Shown here piece after piece: positions 45,732-53,136 of a stretch of 64,000 bases of DNA. The DNA comes from JAJYKN01 sp035516155 (GTDB lineage: Bacteria; Nitrospirota; UBA9217). Position 1 is the first letter of the stretch, and every line of letters starts with the position of its first letter. A model generated the notes under the pieces. It did not search any database. It saw only the letters and a program-made list of their open reading frames with translations, and was not told the origin of the DNA. The translations under genes were made by a program, and so were the position numbers. Where the stretch lies: positions 186,001 through 250,000 of the forward strand of contig DATJAP010000001.1 in NCBI GenBank assembly GCA_035516155.1. The letters run 5' to 3'.

Positions 45732-46295
45732 ATGAATGCTCATGCTAGGCTTAGAACCCTTGTCGCGATGCTCTCGGTCGCAGTGATTTTTTTCATCGCT
45801 GATCCTGTTGCGAATGCGTTGACAAAAGCTGAGATTGACGTCGGCGTCACAACTGCCCTGTCCCGATTTCAGAAGGATATCAAGGGAGGCTCCGAGTATC
45901 TGAAGGCGGCAAAGGGCGTGCTGGTCATGCCACACATCACCAAAGCCGGTTTCATCGTCGGCGGGCAGTATGGTCAGGGCTCTCTACAGGTCGGCGGCAA
46001 AATTGTCCAGTACTATAACCTCGTATCGGGCTCCCTGGGATGGCAGATAGGCGCCGAAGAGTATGACATGGTCATTATTTTTATGACCGACGATGCACTG
46101 AACAAATTCCGCAAGAGTGACGGCTGGGAGGCAGGCGTGGACGCCGAAGTAGCGTTTGTCCAAGTGGGGGCAACCGCGTCCGTCGCAACCCTCGTGAGCC
46201 AGAATCCCATTGCGGGGTTTGTCTTCGATCAGAAAGGTCTGATGGCGGGAGTATCTCTCAAAGGCGCCAAGTTTACTCCGATTCGCCCGGAGTAA
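45732..46295 (+). CDS. Exported SYLF-domain (Ysc84-like) lipid-binding protein
   Basis: A 187 aa protein with a signal peptide (to about residue 27, ANA) and a SYLF domain: AAKGVLVMPHITKAGFIVGG, SGSLGWQIGAEEYDMVIIFM and GATASVATLVSQNPIAGFVF, the core of the family. SYLF proteins bind phosphoinositides in eukaryotes; bacterial members are periplasmic with unknown lipid. AGGAGG lies 10 bp before the ATG chosen. Confidence 0.93.
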   Translation: MNAHARLRTLVAMLSVAVIFFIADPVANALTKAEIDVGVTTALSRFQKDIKGGSEYLKAAKGVLVMPHITKAGFIVGGQYGQGSLQVGGKIVQYYNLVSGSLGWQIGAEEYDMVIIFMTDDALNKFRKSDGWEAGVDAEVAFVQVGATASVATLVSQNPIAGFVFDQKGLMAGVSLKGAKFTPIRPE

Positions 46296-46653
46296 GACGC
46301 AGTTGAGGAAAACGTCACTCCCTGTGACCTTCCTCTCCCCGGGGTGTGGGAAACTCGGACGCAGCACTTCAGAACGTGCATCAAAGGGACGTTCATGGCG
46401 AAGGGTGGTATTGTGCTATTGATTATATCGGCCCATGCGGCGCTCCCGGGTCCCGATGGGTGCGTCGCGCCCTGTTCAACGTGCCACCCGCATACCGCCA
46501 CATTGCTCCCGGGCATGAGTGTAAGCCGCAGGACATGGTACAGAGCAATGGGAGGGCTGCGGGAGAAGGAACGCCAGTGGGGGAATCCCAGAAGCGAGCA
46601 TGGCGGGCCGGAGCATGAAAGGCGTCACAGCAAGGGAAAATGAATGGGGTCTC
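46296..46653. other. Gap with a CxxCH-containing weak frame
   Basis: A plus-strand frame (ATG 46395 to 46643) would give a hydrophobic start and then CSTCHPH, a heme c motif, followed by a basic low-complexity tail. It lacks a ribosome site and a recognisable domain, so it is not called as a gene. It may be a cytochrome fragment. Confidence 0.35.
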
Positions 46654-47247
46654 TCATTCCTTGTTTTGCTGAAGATTTTTCATCTGGGTCATCGTCGTAT
46701 CAATTGCTTTCATGACGTCTGCATTTTTCGGATCGAATAAGAGGATGCTTTTCCATATCGAAATCGCCTCGGCAAGATTGCCTTTTCTGTATTCGATCAG
46801 TGCGCGTTGAGAAAGATGCGAGCTGCTATCCACCAATCGTGCCTGGAGAAATGGCTCATCGAATGACACCTCCGGGACGAGTTCCTGAAAGAACGGATAA
46901 TTCTTCAGCAGGACATAATATGCCCGCCCCGATAAGGTAAAATCCTCCCTGCCGAAGGCTTCGTCAGCGGCGTGATGAATATCCTCTATGGTTTTGTGGT
47001 AGTTTTTGAGGAGCGTCTGGTTGTTCGGATATTTCCGGTAGGCCTCGGCATAGAGGTCCAACGCACTTTTATAATCACCCTGGACGACATGCTGTTCAGA
47101 TTTCACACGTATTCGATCGACTTCAATATGCACTTGATCGGCCAGCGTCTTGTCAATCCCTGCCTTCTTCTGCGACATGCAAGAGAGACACACCAGGAGT
47201 ATCAAAACCGTGTGAAGCGCTATCATTCCCCGGGAAAAAGACTGCAT
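46654..47247 (-). CDS. Exported TPR-like protein downstream of the HD-GYP gene
   Basis: A 197 aa protein with a hydrophobic N-terminus ending in CLSC (possible but imperfect lipobox) and two or three TPR-like helix pairs (QGDYKSALDLYAEAYRKYPN, YRKGNLAEAISIWKSILLFD). The start lies 6 bp past the stop of the HD-GYP gene, so the two are one transcript. It probably works beside that receptor in the periplasm; this is inferred from position. Confidence 0.8.
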   Translation of the reverse strand: MQSFSRGMIALHTVLILLVCLSCMSQKKAGIDKTLADQVHIEVDRIRVKSEQHVVQGDYKSALDLYAEAYRKYPNNQTLLKNYHKTIEDIHHAADEAFGREDFTLSGRAYYVLLKNYPFFQELVPEVSFDEPFLQARLVDSSSHLSQRALIEYRKGNLAEAISIWKSILLFDPKNADVMKAIDTTMTQMKNLQQNKE

Positions 47248-47253
47248 GCCCGT

Positions 47254-48606
47254 CTACCCCCACACCTCTTGCATTTCCTCGACAATGCTCTTATCCATGA
47301 TCCTTGTGAAGACCTTCACGAGATCGGGACGGAATTGCGTGCCCGAACATTTTGTGAGCTCCTCCAGCGTCTCCATGAAGGAAATGGCGCCGCGATAGGG
47401 CCTGTTCGACGTCATCGCGTCGTAGGTGTCCGTGACGGCGATGATGGCGGCAAATAGTGGAATGGCATCCCCCTTCAGGCCGTCGGGATATCCTTTCCCG
47501 TTGTACCATTCGTGATGGTGCCTGACAGGGGGTATATATTTTTGCAGTGACGGCGCTTTACTGAGAATCTCGGCCCCGTACTCGGTGTGGCGCATCATTT
47601 CATTGTATTCCGCCACAGTCAGCTTGTCTTTTTTGCGGAGGATTGCGTCCGGCGTTTTGATCTTACCGATATCATGGAACAAGCACGCGACCTCGAGCTC
47701 CTCCAACTCCGCGTTATTCAGTCCGATTTCTCTCCCGATTAGCAGAGAAAACATGGCAACCCTCGTTGAATGACCATGGGTATAGGGATCTCTTGCGTCG
47801 ATTGCCGCGGCGAGCACCCTCACCGTGGAAACATAGGAGTCCTCCAAATCTTTGGCATATTTATTGAGCTTGCCACTCTGTTCGTCTATCAATGCCGTCA
47901 TTTCGTTGAAGCTTGCAGTCAGCTTCCCAAACTCGTCCTGCGAATAGATTTTGAGCCGCCGACGCCCTTTCCCCTCCTTGATGTCATCCACCCCTGCGGA
48001 AAGCTCTTGAATCGGCCTTGTCAAGAGCGACGAGAGAGCAATGCTGCCGGCGATGCCCAGCATGAGAATCACTGCAAACAAAAGCATGATCTTCTCTCGC
48101 GCTGCGCGTTCGGCATTCTGCAGCGTCAATTTGTTTACGCTGAGAATTACCCAGCCCTGCGGTTTATTGAACGAGACAATGGGGCTCACGATTTCGAAAC
48201 ATTCGACGGACGGACTCGATGATTCTGTAATCGTGGTTCCGTCGACGTCTTCCAGGAGCAGGCGCCCCTGAAGGGACAACACCGTTTTCCCGGTCCTGGC
48301 TATATCGCTGTCTGCGATGACCTTCATATCAGGGCCGACAATCGCTATGAATTCGATGTCCTGATTTGCCTCGCGTATCCTGAAAACCATGTTGTCAAGA
48401 CCGAGGAAATCTTTCGAGAGCAGACTGTAACCCGCAGATGCCGCAGTACTTTTTGACAGCGCTTCCGCTCTTTTAAGAACCTCCTGGAGGATTTGACGGT
48501 TCATTATCGTGAGGGTGATGAAGTAAAATGCCAGGGCGGAGATGATAAGCAGGATGAGCACCATGCCGGTTATTTTGAATCTGATGCTGTTAAATTTGAT
48601 GAGCAT
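47254..48606 (-). CDS. Membrane HD-GYP c-di-GMP phosphodiesterase with HAMP
   Basis: 450 aa: first helix (about 10-35), periplasmic sensor (about 36-170, Cache-like), second helix (about 175-195), HAMP (LTRPIQELSAGVDDIKEG), coiled linker, then an HD-GYP domain. It has HGHSTRVAMFS, CLFHDIGKI with the HD dyad, HHHEWYNGKGYPDGLKG with the GYP motif, and AVTDTYDAMTSNRPYR. All metal and catalytic residues are present, so it should hydrolyse c-di-GMP in response to a periplasmic signal. ATG 48606 is chosen so that the first helix begins near the N-terminus; the frame is open 15 codons further. The ribosome site is weak. Confidence 0.93.
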   Translation of the reverse strand: MLIKFNSIRFKITGMVLILLIISALAFYFITLTIMNRQILQEVLKRAEALSKSTAASAGYSLLSKDFLGLDNMVFRIREANQDIEFIAIVGPDMKVIADSDIARTGKTVLSLQGRLLLEDVDGTTITESSSPSVECFEIVSPIVSFNKPQGWVILSVNKLTLQNAERAAREKIMLLFAVILMLGIAGSIALSSLLTRPIQELSAGVDDIKEGKGRRRLKIYSQDEFGKLTASFNEMTALIDEQSGKLNKYAKDLEDSYVSTVRVLAAAIDARDPYTHGHSTRVAMFSLLIGREIGLNNAELEELEVACLFHDIGKIKTPDAILRKKDKLTVAEYNEMMRHTEYGAEILSKAPSLQKYIPPVRHHHEWYNGKGYPDGLKGDAIPLFAAIIAVTDTYDAMTSNRPYRGAISFMETLEELTKCSGTQFRPDLVKVFTRIMDKSIVEEMQEVWG

Positions 48607-49176
48607 GTCGATATTAGATTTTCTTCTTAGGAACGAACATTCATGCGACACCTAGCGTCATACTCAATACATCGCCAGCATCTTTACAATCGCGTTAGCG
48701 CTTGCATGAACGGTCCACGAGCCAACCAGTCCGCTAAGCACGAGCAGAAACGAGCGACGCCGAATCCGAGAGCCAGCCACGACAAATCTTCATATTTTTC
48801 AATATAATCGACTCTTTCATTTCCGGGTTCGCCGATTAGGCATGGTATGCTCTTTGCCACGCGGGAATGTTACTATCCATTAGTACTTTTGTAAGATCAA
48901 TACTGCATTCTTATCGGTATGTTTCCCGAAAACTTTAATGCAATCAAATCCAAATTGTAAGGGTCACGCCGTTGAGATAGTTGTTAAATTATCGGCATAA
49001 TTTCGATCCGTTCGAATATACCTAGTCACACGGTTTTCTGCAAAAAATAACCGATTGAACATACGTGAAATAACTAACAACGAAGCCAAAAAATATTGAT
49101 GTGCGTTATGCATATGCGTAAATCCCGATCAACTCCCAAATAAAATTCGTTATCGGTATCGATGATTATTTTACGG
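48607..49176. other. Gap upstream of the HD-GYP gene
   Basis: AT-rich DNA without a supported gene; presumably holds the promoter of the HD-GYP/TPR pair. Confidence 0.4.
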
Positions 49177-49546
49177 CAGGCTGGCGATTCCAGGTTACTC
49201 TATTTCCCCTCAGCAAGGGGTGGCTCTTTGTCAGCAGTCATGAGCACCCGCTCCAAAAGATTCCTGGATTGTCCATGAAAGACAACCTGACAGAGGAACT
49301 GTCAGCTTCAGCACGAAAGCAGGCCAAGATCAGGGAGAAACCGTCAGAGGGTCTGATCCATCATTCTGATTACGGCAGACAACGGGCGAGTATGGATACC
49401 AGACACTTCTTAAGCAATACAGGATCACACTTCGCATGCGCAGAAGCGGCACATTTTATGATAATGCCCATAGAGAGTCATTCTTCACCATGTGGAAACG
49501 AGATTTGATTCACGGTGAGCAGCACCATCGCGCTCCCGCGATTTAA
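49177..49546 (+). mobile_element. IS3-family transposase remnant
   Basis: Three shifting frames match the C-terminal catalytic half of an IS3 OrfB: QAGDSRLLYFPSARGG, then SMKDNLTEELSASARKQAKI, EGLIHHSDYGRQ (the second Asp of DDE), and FYDNAHRESFFTMWKRDLIH (the Glu). At least two frameshifts break it, and no terminal repeats or OrfA were found. The element is long dead. It lies just upstream of the duplicated pilus region. Confidence 0.8.
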
Positions 49547-49965
49547 GTTTACCAGCATTTGTGCCGATAAGGTTATCGTGGAATGACTCTGGCCGGGAGA
49601 ATTGAATTATGAACAATCCGCAACCGTCGCAAAAGCATTGCAGCATCAGCCGAAATGAAGCCACCCCCCGCAGCATCATTTGGCTTCTTCAAGGCTGGCC
49701 CAGAAACTCCGTCACGGATTGTGCTGTCCATCATGGTGCGTAATTTCACGTGTCAAGGAGTTGACGTTATTTGTCAGGATACCGAGACAAAGAATGTCAT
49801 GTTATTTCTTTATAACGTATTTAAGATGCTAATAAATAACAACTTACATATTGGCATGAATAGTGCTATTAAAGTTGCATAATAGTAAAATAGTATTATT
49901 TATTTCTTTTGAGTACAGCGATTTTTTTAGCAAACTATATATTTGCTGGATAGAAACAAAAATAT

Positions 49966-49986
49966 GTCACCCACGTTGTGGGTAAC
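49966..49986 (+). promoter_or_regulatory. Leader hairpin before pilin gene 1
   Basis: GTCACCCAC-gtt-GTGGGTAAC forms an 8-of-9 bp stem just upstream of the ribosome site. In unit 2 the same place reads GTTACCCACGTGGTTGTTAAC, where the stem is partly lost. It may affect translation or be a binding site. Confidence 0.45.
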
Positions 49987-50009
49987 AAATCCAAAGGAGG
50001 AAAGCAGCT

Positions 50010-50495
50010 ATGAATAAGGTAGTCTCATTAGCATCATCGGTTGTTGTCGTGGCGTTGATCGTTCTTGTGATGGGAGGAGTGGCGTTGGCGACGAATTCCA
50101 ATAACCTGACCGTTAGCGCCGCAGTAGCGCCAGGGTGTTACTTTAGTACTTTAAATTCAACATTGTCATTTAACCTTGATCCGTCGGTGGGTGGAAATGT
50201 TGTAACCAGCGTGTCTCCCCAGTTCTGGTGCACGTTAGGCACAACGGTTACGACGCCTGTATTATACACCCAGGGTCTGCATTATTCGGGCACAAGTAAC
50301 CGGATGCAGAGTTCCTCAAACCCGACGCAATTCATCCCGTACAGTCTCTTGCTGACCCCTAGCGGTACGGCGGGGCTCGGCAAAAGCAACCCCCTCACTT
50401 TGACGGTCCAAGGTACAGTGCTCCAAGCCGATTATATTAATGCCCTGGCAGTAGCCGACTATCAAGATTCGGTTGTTATCACCATTCAACCCTAG
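50010..50495 (+). CDS. SCPU-domain pilin subunit 1 (archaic chaperone/usher pilus)
   Basis: A 161 aa secreted subunit with a signal peptide (cut about residue 27, after ALA) and a spore-coat-U/pilin domain. It shows FNLDPSVGGNVVTSVSPQFWC with a Cys pair, SGTSNRMQSSSNPTQFIPYS, and a C-terminal beta strand (VVITIQP) that fits donor-strand assembly. AAAGGAGG precedes the ATG. It is followed by a strong terminator, so it may be made in greater amount than the genes behind it. Its paralogue at 51197 has the same length and most of the same residues. Confidence 0.9.
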   Translation: MNKVVSLASSVVVVALIVLVMGGVALATNSNNLTVSAAVAPGCYFSTLNSTLSFNLDPSVGGNVVTSVSPQFWCTLGTTVTTPVLYTQGLHYSGTSNRMQSSSNPTQFIPYSLLLTPSGTAGLGKSNPLTLTVQGTVLQADYINALAVADYQDSVVITIQP

Positions 50496-50514
50496 TTGAT
50501 CATGACGTCATTAC

Positions 50515-50556
50515 TTATGGCCATGCACGCGTCGCATGCATGGCCATAACTTTTTT
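50515..50556 (+). terminator. Strong terminator after pilin gene 1
   Basis: A 13 bp perfect stem (TTATGGCCATGCA / TGCATGGCCATAA, 9 nt loop), then CTTTTTTC. The corresponding sequence after pilin gene 2 (51700-51745) has lost the pairing. Confidence 0.9.
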
Positions 50557-50930
50557 CTCAGAACCGCGACAATTGCGGTGATAGCGTGAAACGGAAAATA
50601 TCCATCCAGCCGCAATCCTTTCGGAAACATGGCCAAGTCGTCGTCCGGATAATCAAAAAACTCACGTCGAAGATTAGTGACATCATATCGCAAACGGGTA
50701 TTGGTCAGTCAATGATTTTTTGGATTTGCTGCCACGAATTCGAGATGAAGACCGCAAAAAGCCAAATGATGCAACTGCGCGGGTTACAGGAAGGACAGCT
50801 GACTAAAAACTTCAAACGAATTATTTTTTACTTTTCGGTCCTGGCTCTCTGGACTCCACCTACCGTCCGCAATTTCTATCAGCTGCAACTAACATCGGAT
50901 ATAAATTGTAACTTGCATATGAACGCGTGC

Positions 50931-51795
50931 GTCAGGAGTATGACGCTATTTGTCAGACTGCCTTAACAAATAATGTCAAAATAATGTCGTGTTATTCCAT
51001 TACGATGTATAACATATGAATAAATAACAACTTATCGACTGGCATAAATAGTGCTATTAAAGTTGCATAATAGGAGAATATATCCCTTATTTTTTTAAAT
51101 AAGGCGATATTTTTACCAAAACAATATATTTGCTTGATATAAACACAAATATGTTACCCACGTGGTTGTTAACAAACCCAACGGAGGAAGACACCTATGA
51201 ATAAGGTAATCTCATTAGCATCGGTGGTGGTTGTCGTGGCGTTGATCATTCTTGCCATGGGAAGAGTGGCATCGGCCTCGGGTACCAGTACCCTGACCGT
51301 TACCGCGACGGTATTGGGAGAGTGTCAGTTTATTACTACTGCATCAACATTGGCATTTACCCTTGATCCGTCTTCGGCTGCAAATGCTACAGCCACCGCA
51401 TCTCCCACCTTCTGGTGCACGTTAGGCACAACGGTTACGACGCCTGTAGCATACAACCAAGGTCTGAATTATTCGGGCGGAAGCAATCGGATGAAGAGTA
51501 CCTCTAACCCGACGCAATTCATCCCGTACACTCTCGCGCTGACCCCTAGCGGTACGACGGGGCTCGGCAGGAGCAACCCGCTCACTTTAACGGTCACCGG
51601 CACAGTGCTCAATGCCAACTATATTAATGCCATGGCAGCAAACGACTATACAGATACGGTTACCATTACCATTGCTCCCTAGTTGGTCATGACGTCATTG
51701 CTTATGGCCATTCACGCGTCGTGTGTATGCAATATACTTTTTTCTCAGAACTTCGACACTTGCGGTGACATAACGTGAAAATGAAAATATCCATC
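50931..51795 (+). repeat. Tandem duplication, unit 2
   Basis: The downstream copy of the unit at 49751, joined directly to the intact third pilus gene. The 50607-50930 DNA between the units has no recognised gene; a frame from 50586 begins with the third-gene start and then runs into unrelated sequence. Confidence 0.85.
51197..51682 (+). CDS. SCPU-domain pilin subunit 2
   Basis: A 161 aa paralogue of subunit 1: the same signal peptide (MNKVISLASVVVVVALIILA), FWCTLGTTVTTPVAYNQGLN, SNRMKSTSNPTQFIPY and the terminal VTITIAP strand. Sequence divergence is greatest in the first 60 mature residues. AACGGAGG precedes the ATG. The terminator copy downstream is degraded, so transcription may run on into the third subunit, chaperone and usher genes. 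Confidence 0.9.
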   Translation: MNKVISLASVVVVVALIILAMGRVASASGTSTLTVTATVLGECQFITTASTLAFTLDPSSAANATATASPTFWCTLGTTVTTPVAYNQGLNYSGGSNRMKSTSNPTQFIPYTLALTPSGTTGLGRSNPLTLTVTGTVLNANYINAMAANDYTDTVTITIAP

Positions 51796-52194
51796 ATAAC
51801 TTTCTGCATTGTTACCATTGCTCTTACAGGCGACTGCTTCGGGCTAAGCTGTCATTTTGCGTCAGGCTCATATACACTTCCGTTCGGGACTCTCGATCCT
51901 GCGTCATCGGCGAATGTAACAGCCACCGTGACAATCACGCTCACCTGTACCGGCACCAACGCTACATGGACTTTGACCAGCGACAACGGGAAGAATTACA
52001 ATGGCACAAGCAATAGGATGAGGAATCAAAACAACATGACTCAATACATTCCTTATAGCGTAACATTTAGTCCCACAAACGGTAATAGGTGGACAACAAC
52101 CATAAGGGGCTCAGGCACAATCCTGAATGGGAACTATATAAACGCTTATATTGGGCCCTATACGGACCAAATAACGCTTACCGTCGCGCCTTAA
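51775..52194 (+). CDS. SCPU-domain pilin subunit 3
   Basis: A 139 aa shorter subunit with a signal peptide (to about residue 24) and the same domain plan: LSCHFASGSYTLPFGTLDPA, GTSNRMRNQNNMTQYIPYSV, terminal ITLTVAP. GTG 51775 or the ATG two codons on is the start; the ribosome site is weak. It lies 92 bp after subunit 2 and 168 bp before the chaperone gene. It may be a minor or base subunit. Confidence 0.88.
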   Translation: MKMKISIITFCIVTIALTGDCFGLSCHFASGSYTLPFGTLDPASSANVTATVTITLTCTGTNATWTLTSDNGKNYNGTSNRMRNQNNMTQYIPYSVTFSPTNGNRWTTTIRGSGTILNGNYINAYIGPYTDQITLTVAP

Positions 52195-52362
52195 CAGAAA
52201 CTGCGGCATCTGGCATCAGTCGTAATTTTCCAGATGTGCTTGGCACGTTCGTCCTGGCACAACAGGGTTTCGGAACCGGATATATCAGAGAGGCCGACCT
52301 CCTGCTGTTTTTTTTGCGGCATGGTGTATTTCCATTTCATACTGAGATTGGAGAATAGATTT

Positions 52363-53136
52363 ATGAATAACATACGGTACATACGCAGCCTTCCTATCAT
52401 CCTTGCGGCAATATGCTGTTTCGGGGGGCTGTTTTCAGCGTATCTTCCCGCATCAGCGGCTGATTTCCGGGTGTCTCCGATCAGGCTTGACCTTGGTCAA
52501 AGCGTAAAGAGCGGGGCAATCAACGTGGCAAACGATGGCGAGGGGCAACTGAATCTTCAGATATCGGTTTCAGAATGGTCGCAGGATGCCGAGGGCAAAG
52601 ACGTGTACACAGACACGTCGGACATTGTATTTTTCCCGAAGATTATGACCGTTGATGCAGGAGAACAGCGAGTTATCAGGGTCGGGATAAAAGGTGCCCC
52701 CCAGCCCCGGGAGAAGACATACCGGATCTTTATAGAACAGATCCCCGAGCGGAATAAGGGCAAGGGAGTAAACTTAGCAATTTCAATCCGCTTCGCGCCT
52801 CCAATTTTCGTGATGCCGGCGGTGGTGAAAACCGAAGGTGCCATAGACGCAATACAGCTATCAAACGGCAAGGTCAAGGCGATTGTTAAAAATACTGGAA
52901 ATGTCCATTTCAAGATACTGTCCATTCTCATGAAAGGCAAAGCGGCCGACGGCAGCGAAGTGTTCAGCAAGGAATTGTCAGGCTTCTATCTCTTGAACCA
53001 CATAGCACGAGCCCTTGAGGCTCCGATTTCTGCAGAAAAATGCGAAGAATTGTCAACGGTCGAAATCGAAGCGAGGACGGAAGATTTCAATCTCAATGGG
53101 AAACTAAATGTTCAAAAAGGGATGTGCAGTCAATAA
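52363..53136 (+). CDS. Periplasmic pilus chaperone (PapD/FimC-like)
   Basis: A 257 aa protein with a signal peptide ending about residue 33 (SAA) and two Ig-like domains. DFRVSPIRLDLGQSVKSGAI begins domain 1, FFPKIMTVDAGEQRVIRVGI carries the conserved beta strand, and YRIFIEQIPE matches the family's YR signature region. It folds and caps the SCPU subunits before the usher. GGAG lies 9 bp before the ATG. Its end overlaps the usher start by 29 bp, so the two are translationally coupled. Confidence 0.92.
   Translation: MNNIRYIRSLPIILAAICCFGGLFSAYLPASAADFRVSPIRLDLGQSVKSGAINVANDGEGQLNLQISVSEWSQDAEGKDVYTDTSDIVFFPKIMTVDAGEQRVIRVGIKGAPQPREKTYRIFIEQIPERNKGKGVNLAISIRFAPPIFVMPAVVKTEGAIDAIQLSNGKVKAIVKNTGNVHFKILSILMKGKAADGSEVFSKELSGFYLLNHIARALEAPISAEKCEELSTVEIEARTEDFNLNGKLNVQKGMCSQ

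Larger units (their letters stand above)
49751..50606 (+). repeat. Tandem duplication, unit 1
   Basis: This segment and 50931-51795 are about 1.19 kb apart and align end to end. Shared stretches include TTGACG(C)TATTTGTCAG, ATAGTGCTATTAAAGTTGCATAATAG, the leader, the 161-codon pilin gene, CTAGTTG(A/G)TCATGACGTCATT after the stop, the terminator region, and finally AAAATATCCATC. The last matches the start of the third pilus gene (51775), so unit 1 ends in a truncated copy of it. Confidence 0.85.

Noticed and set aside
46395..46643. Short frame with a CSTCH heme motif
   Set aside because: No ribosome site, no second heme ligand region and a low-complexity basic tail; a single CxxCH can occur by chance.
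49269..49508. 79-codon frame as an intact small gene
   Set aside because: Its sequence is a piece of an IS3 transposase that continues in other frames, so it is part of a relic.
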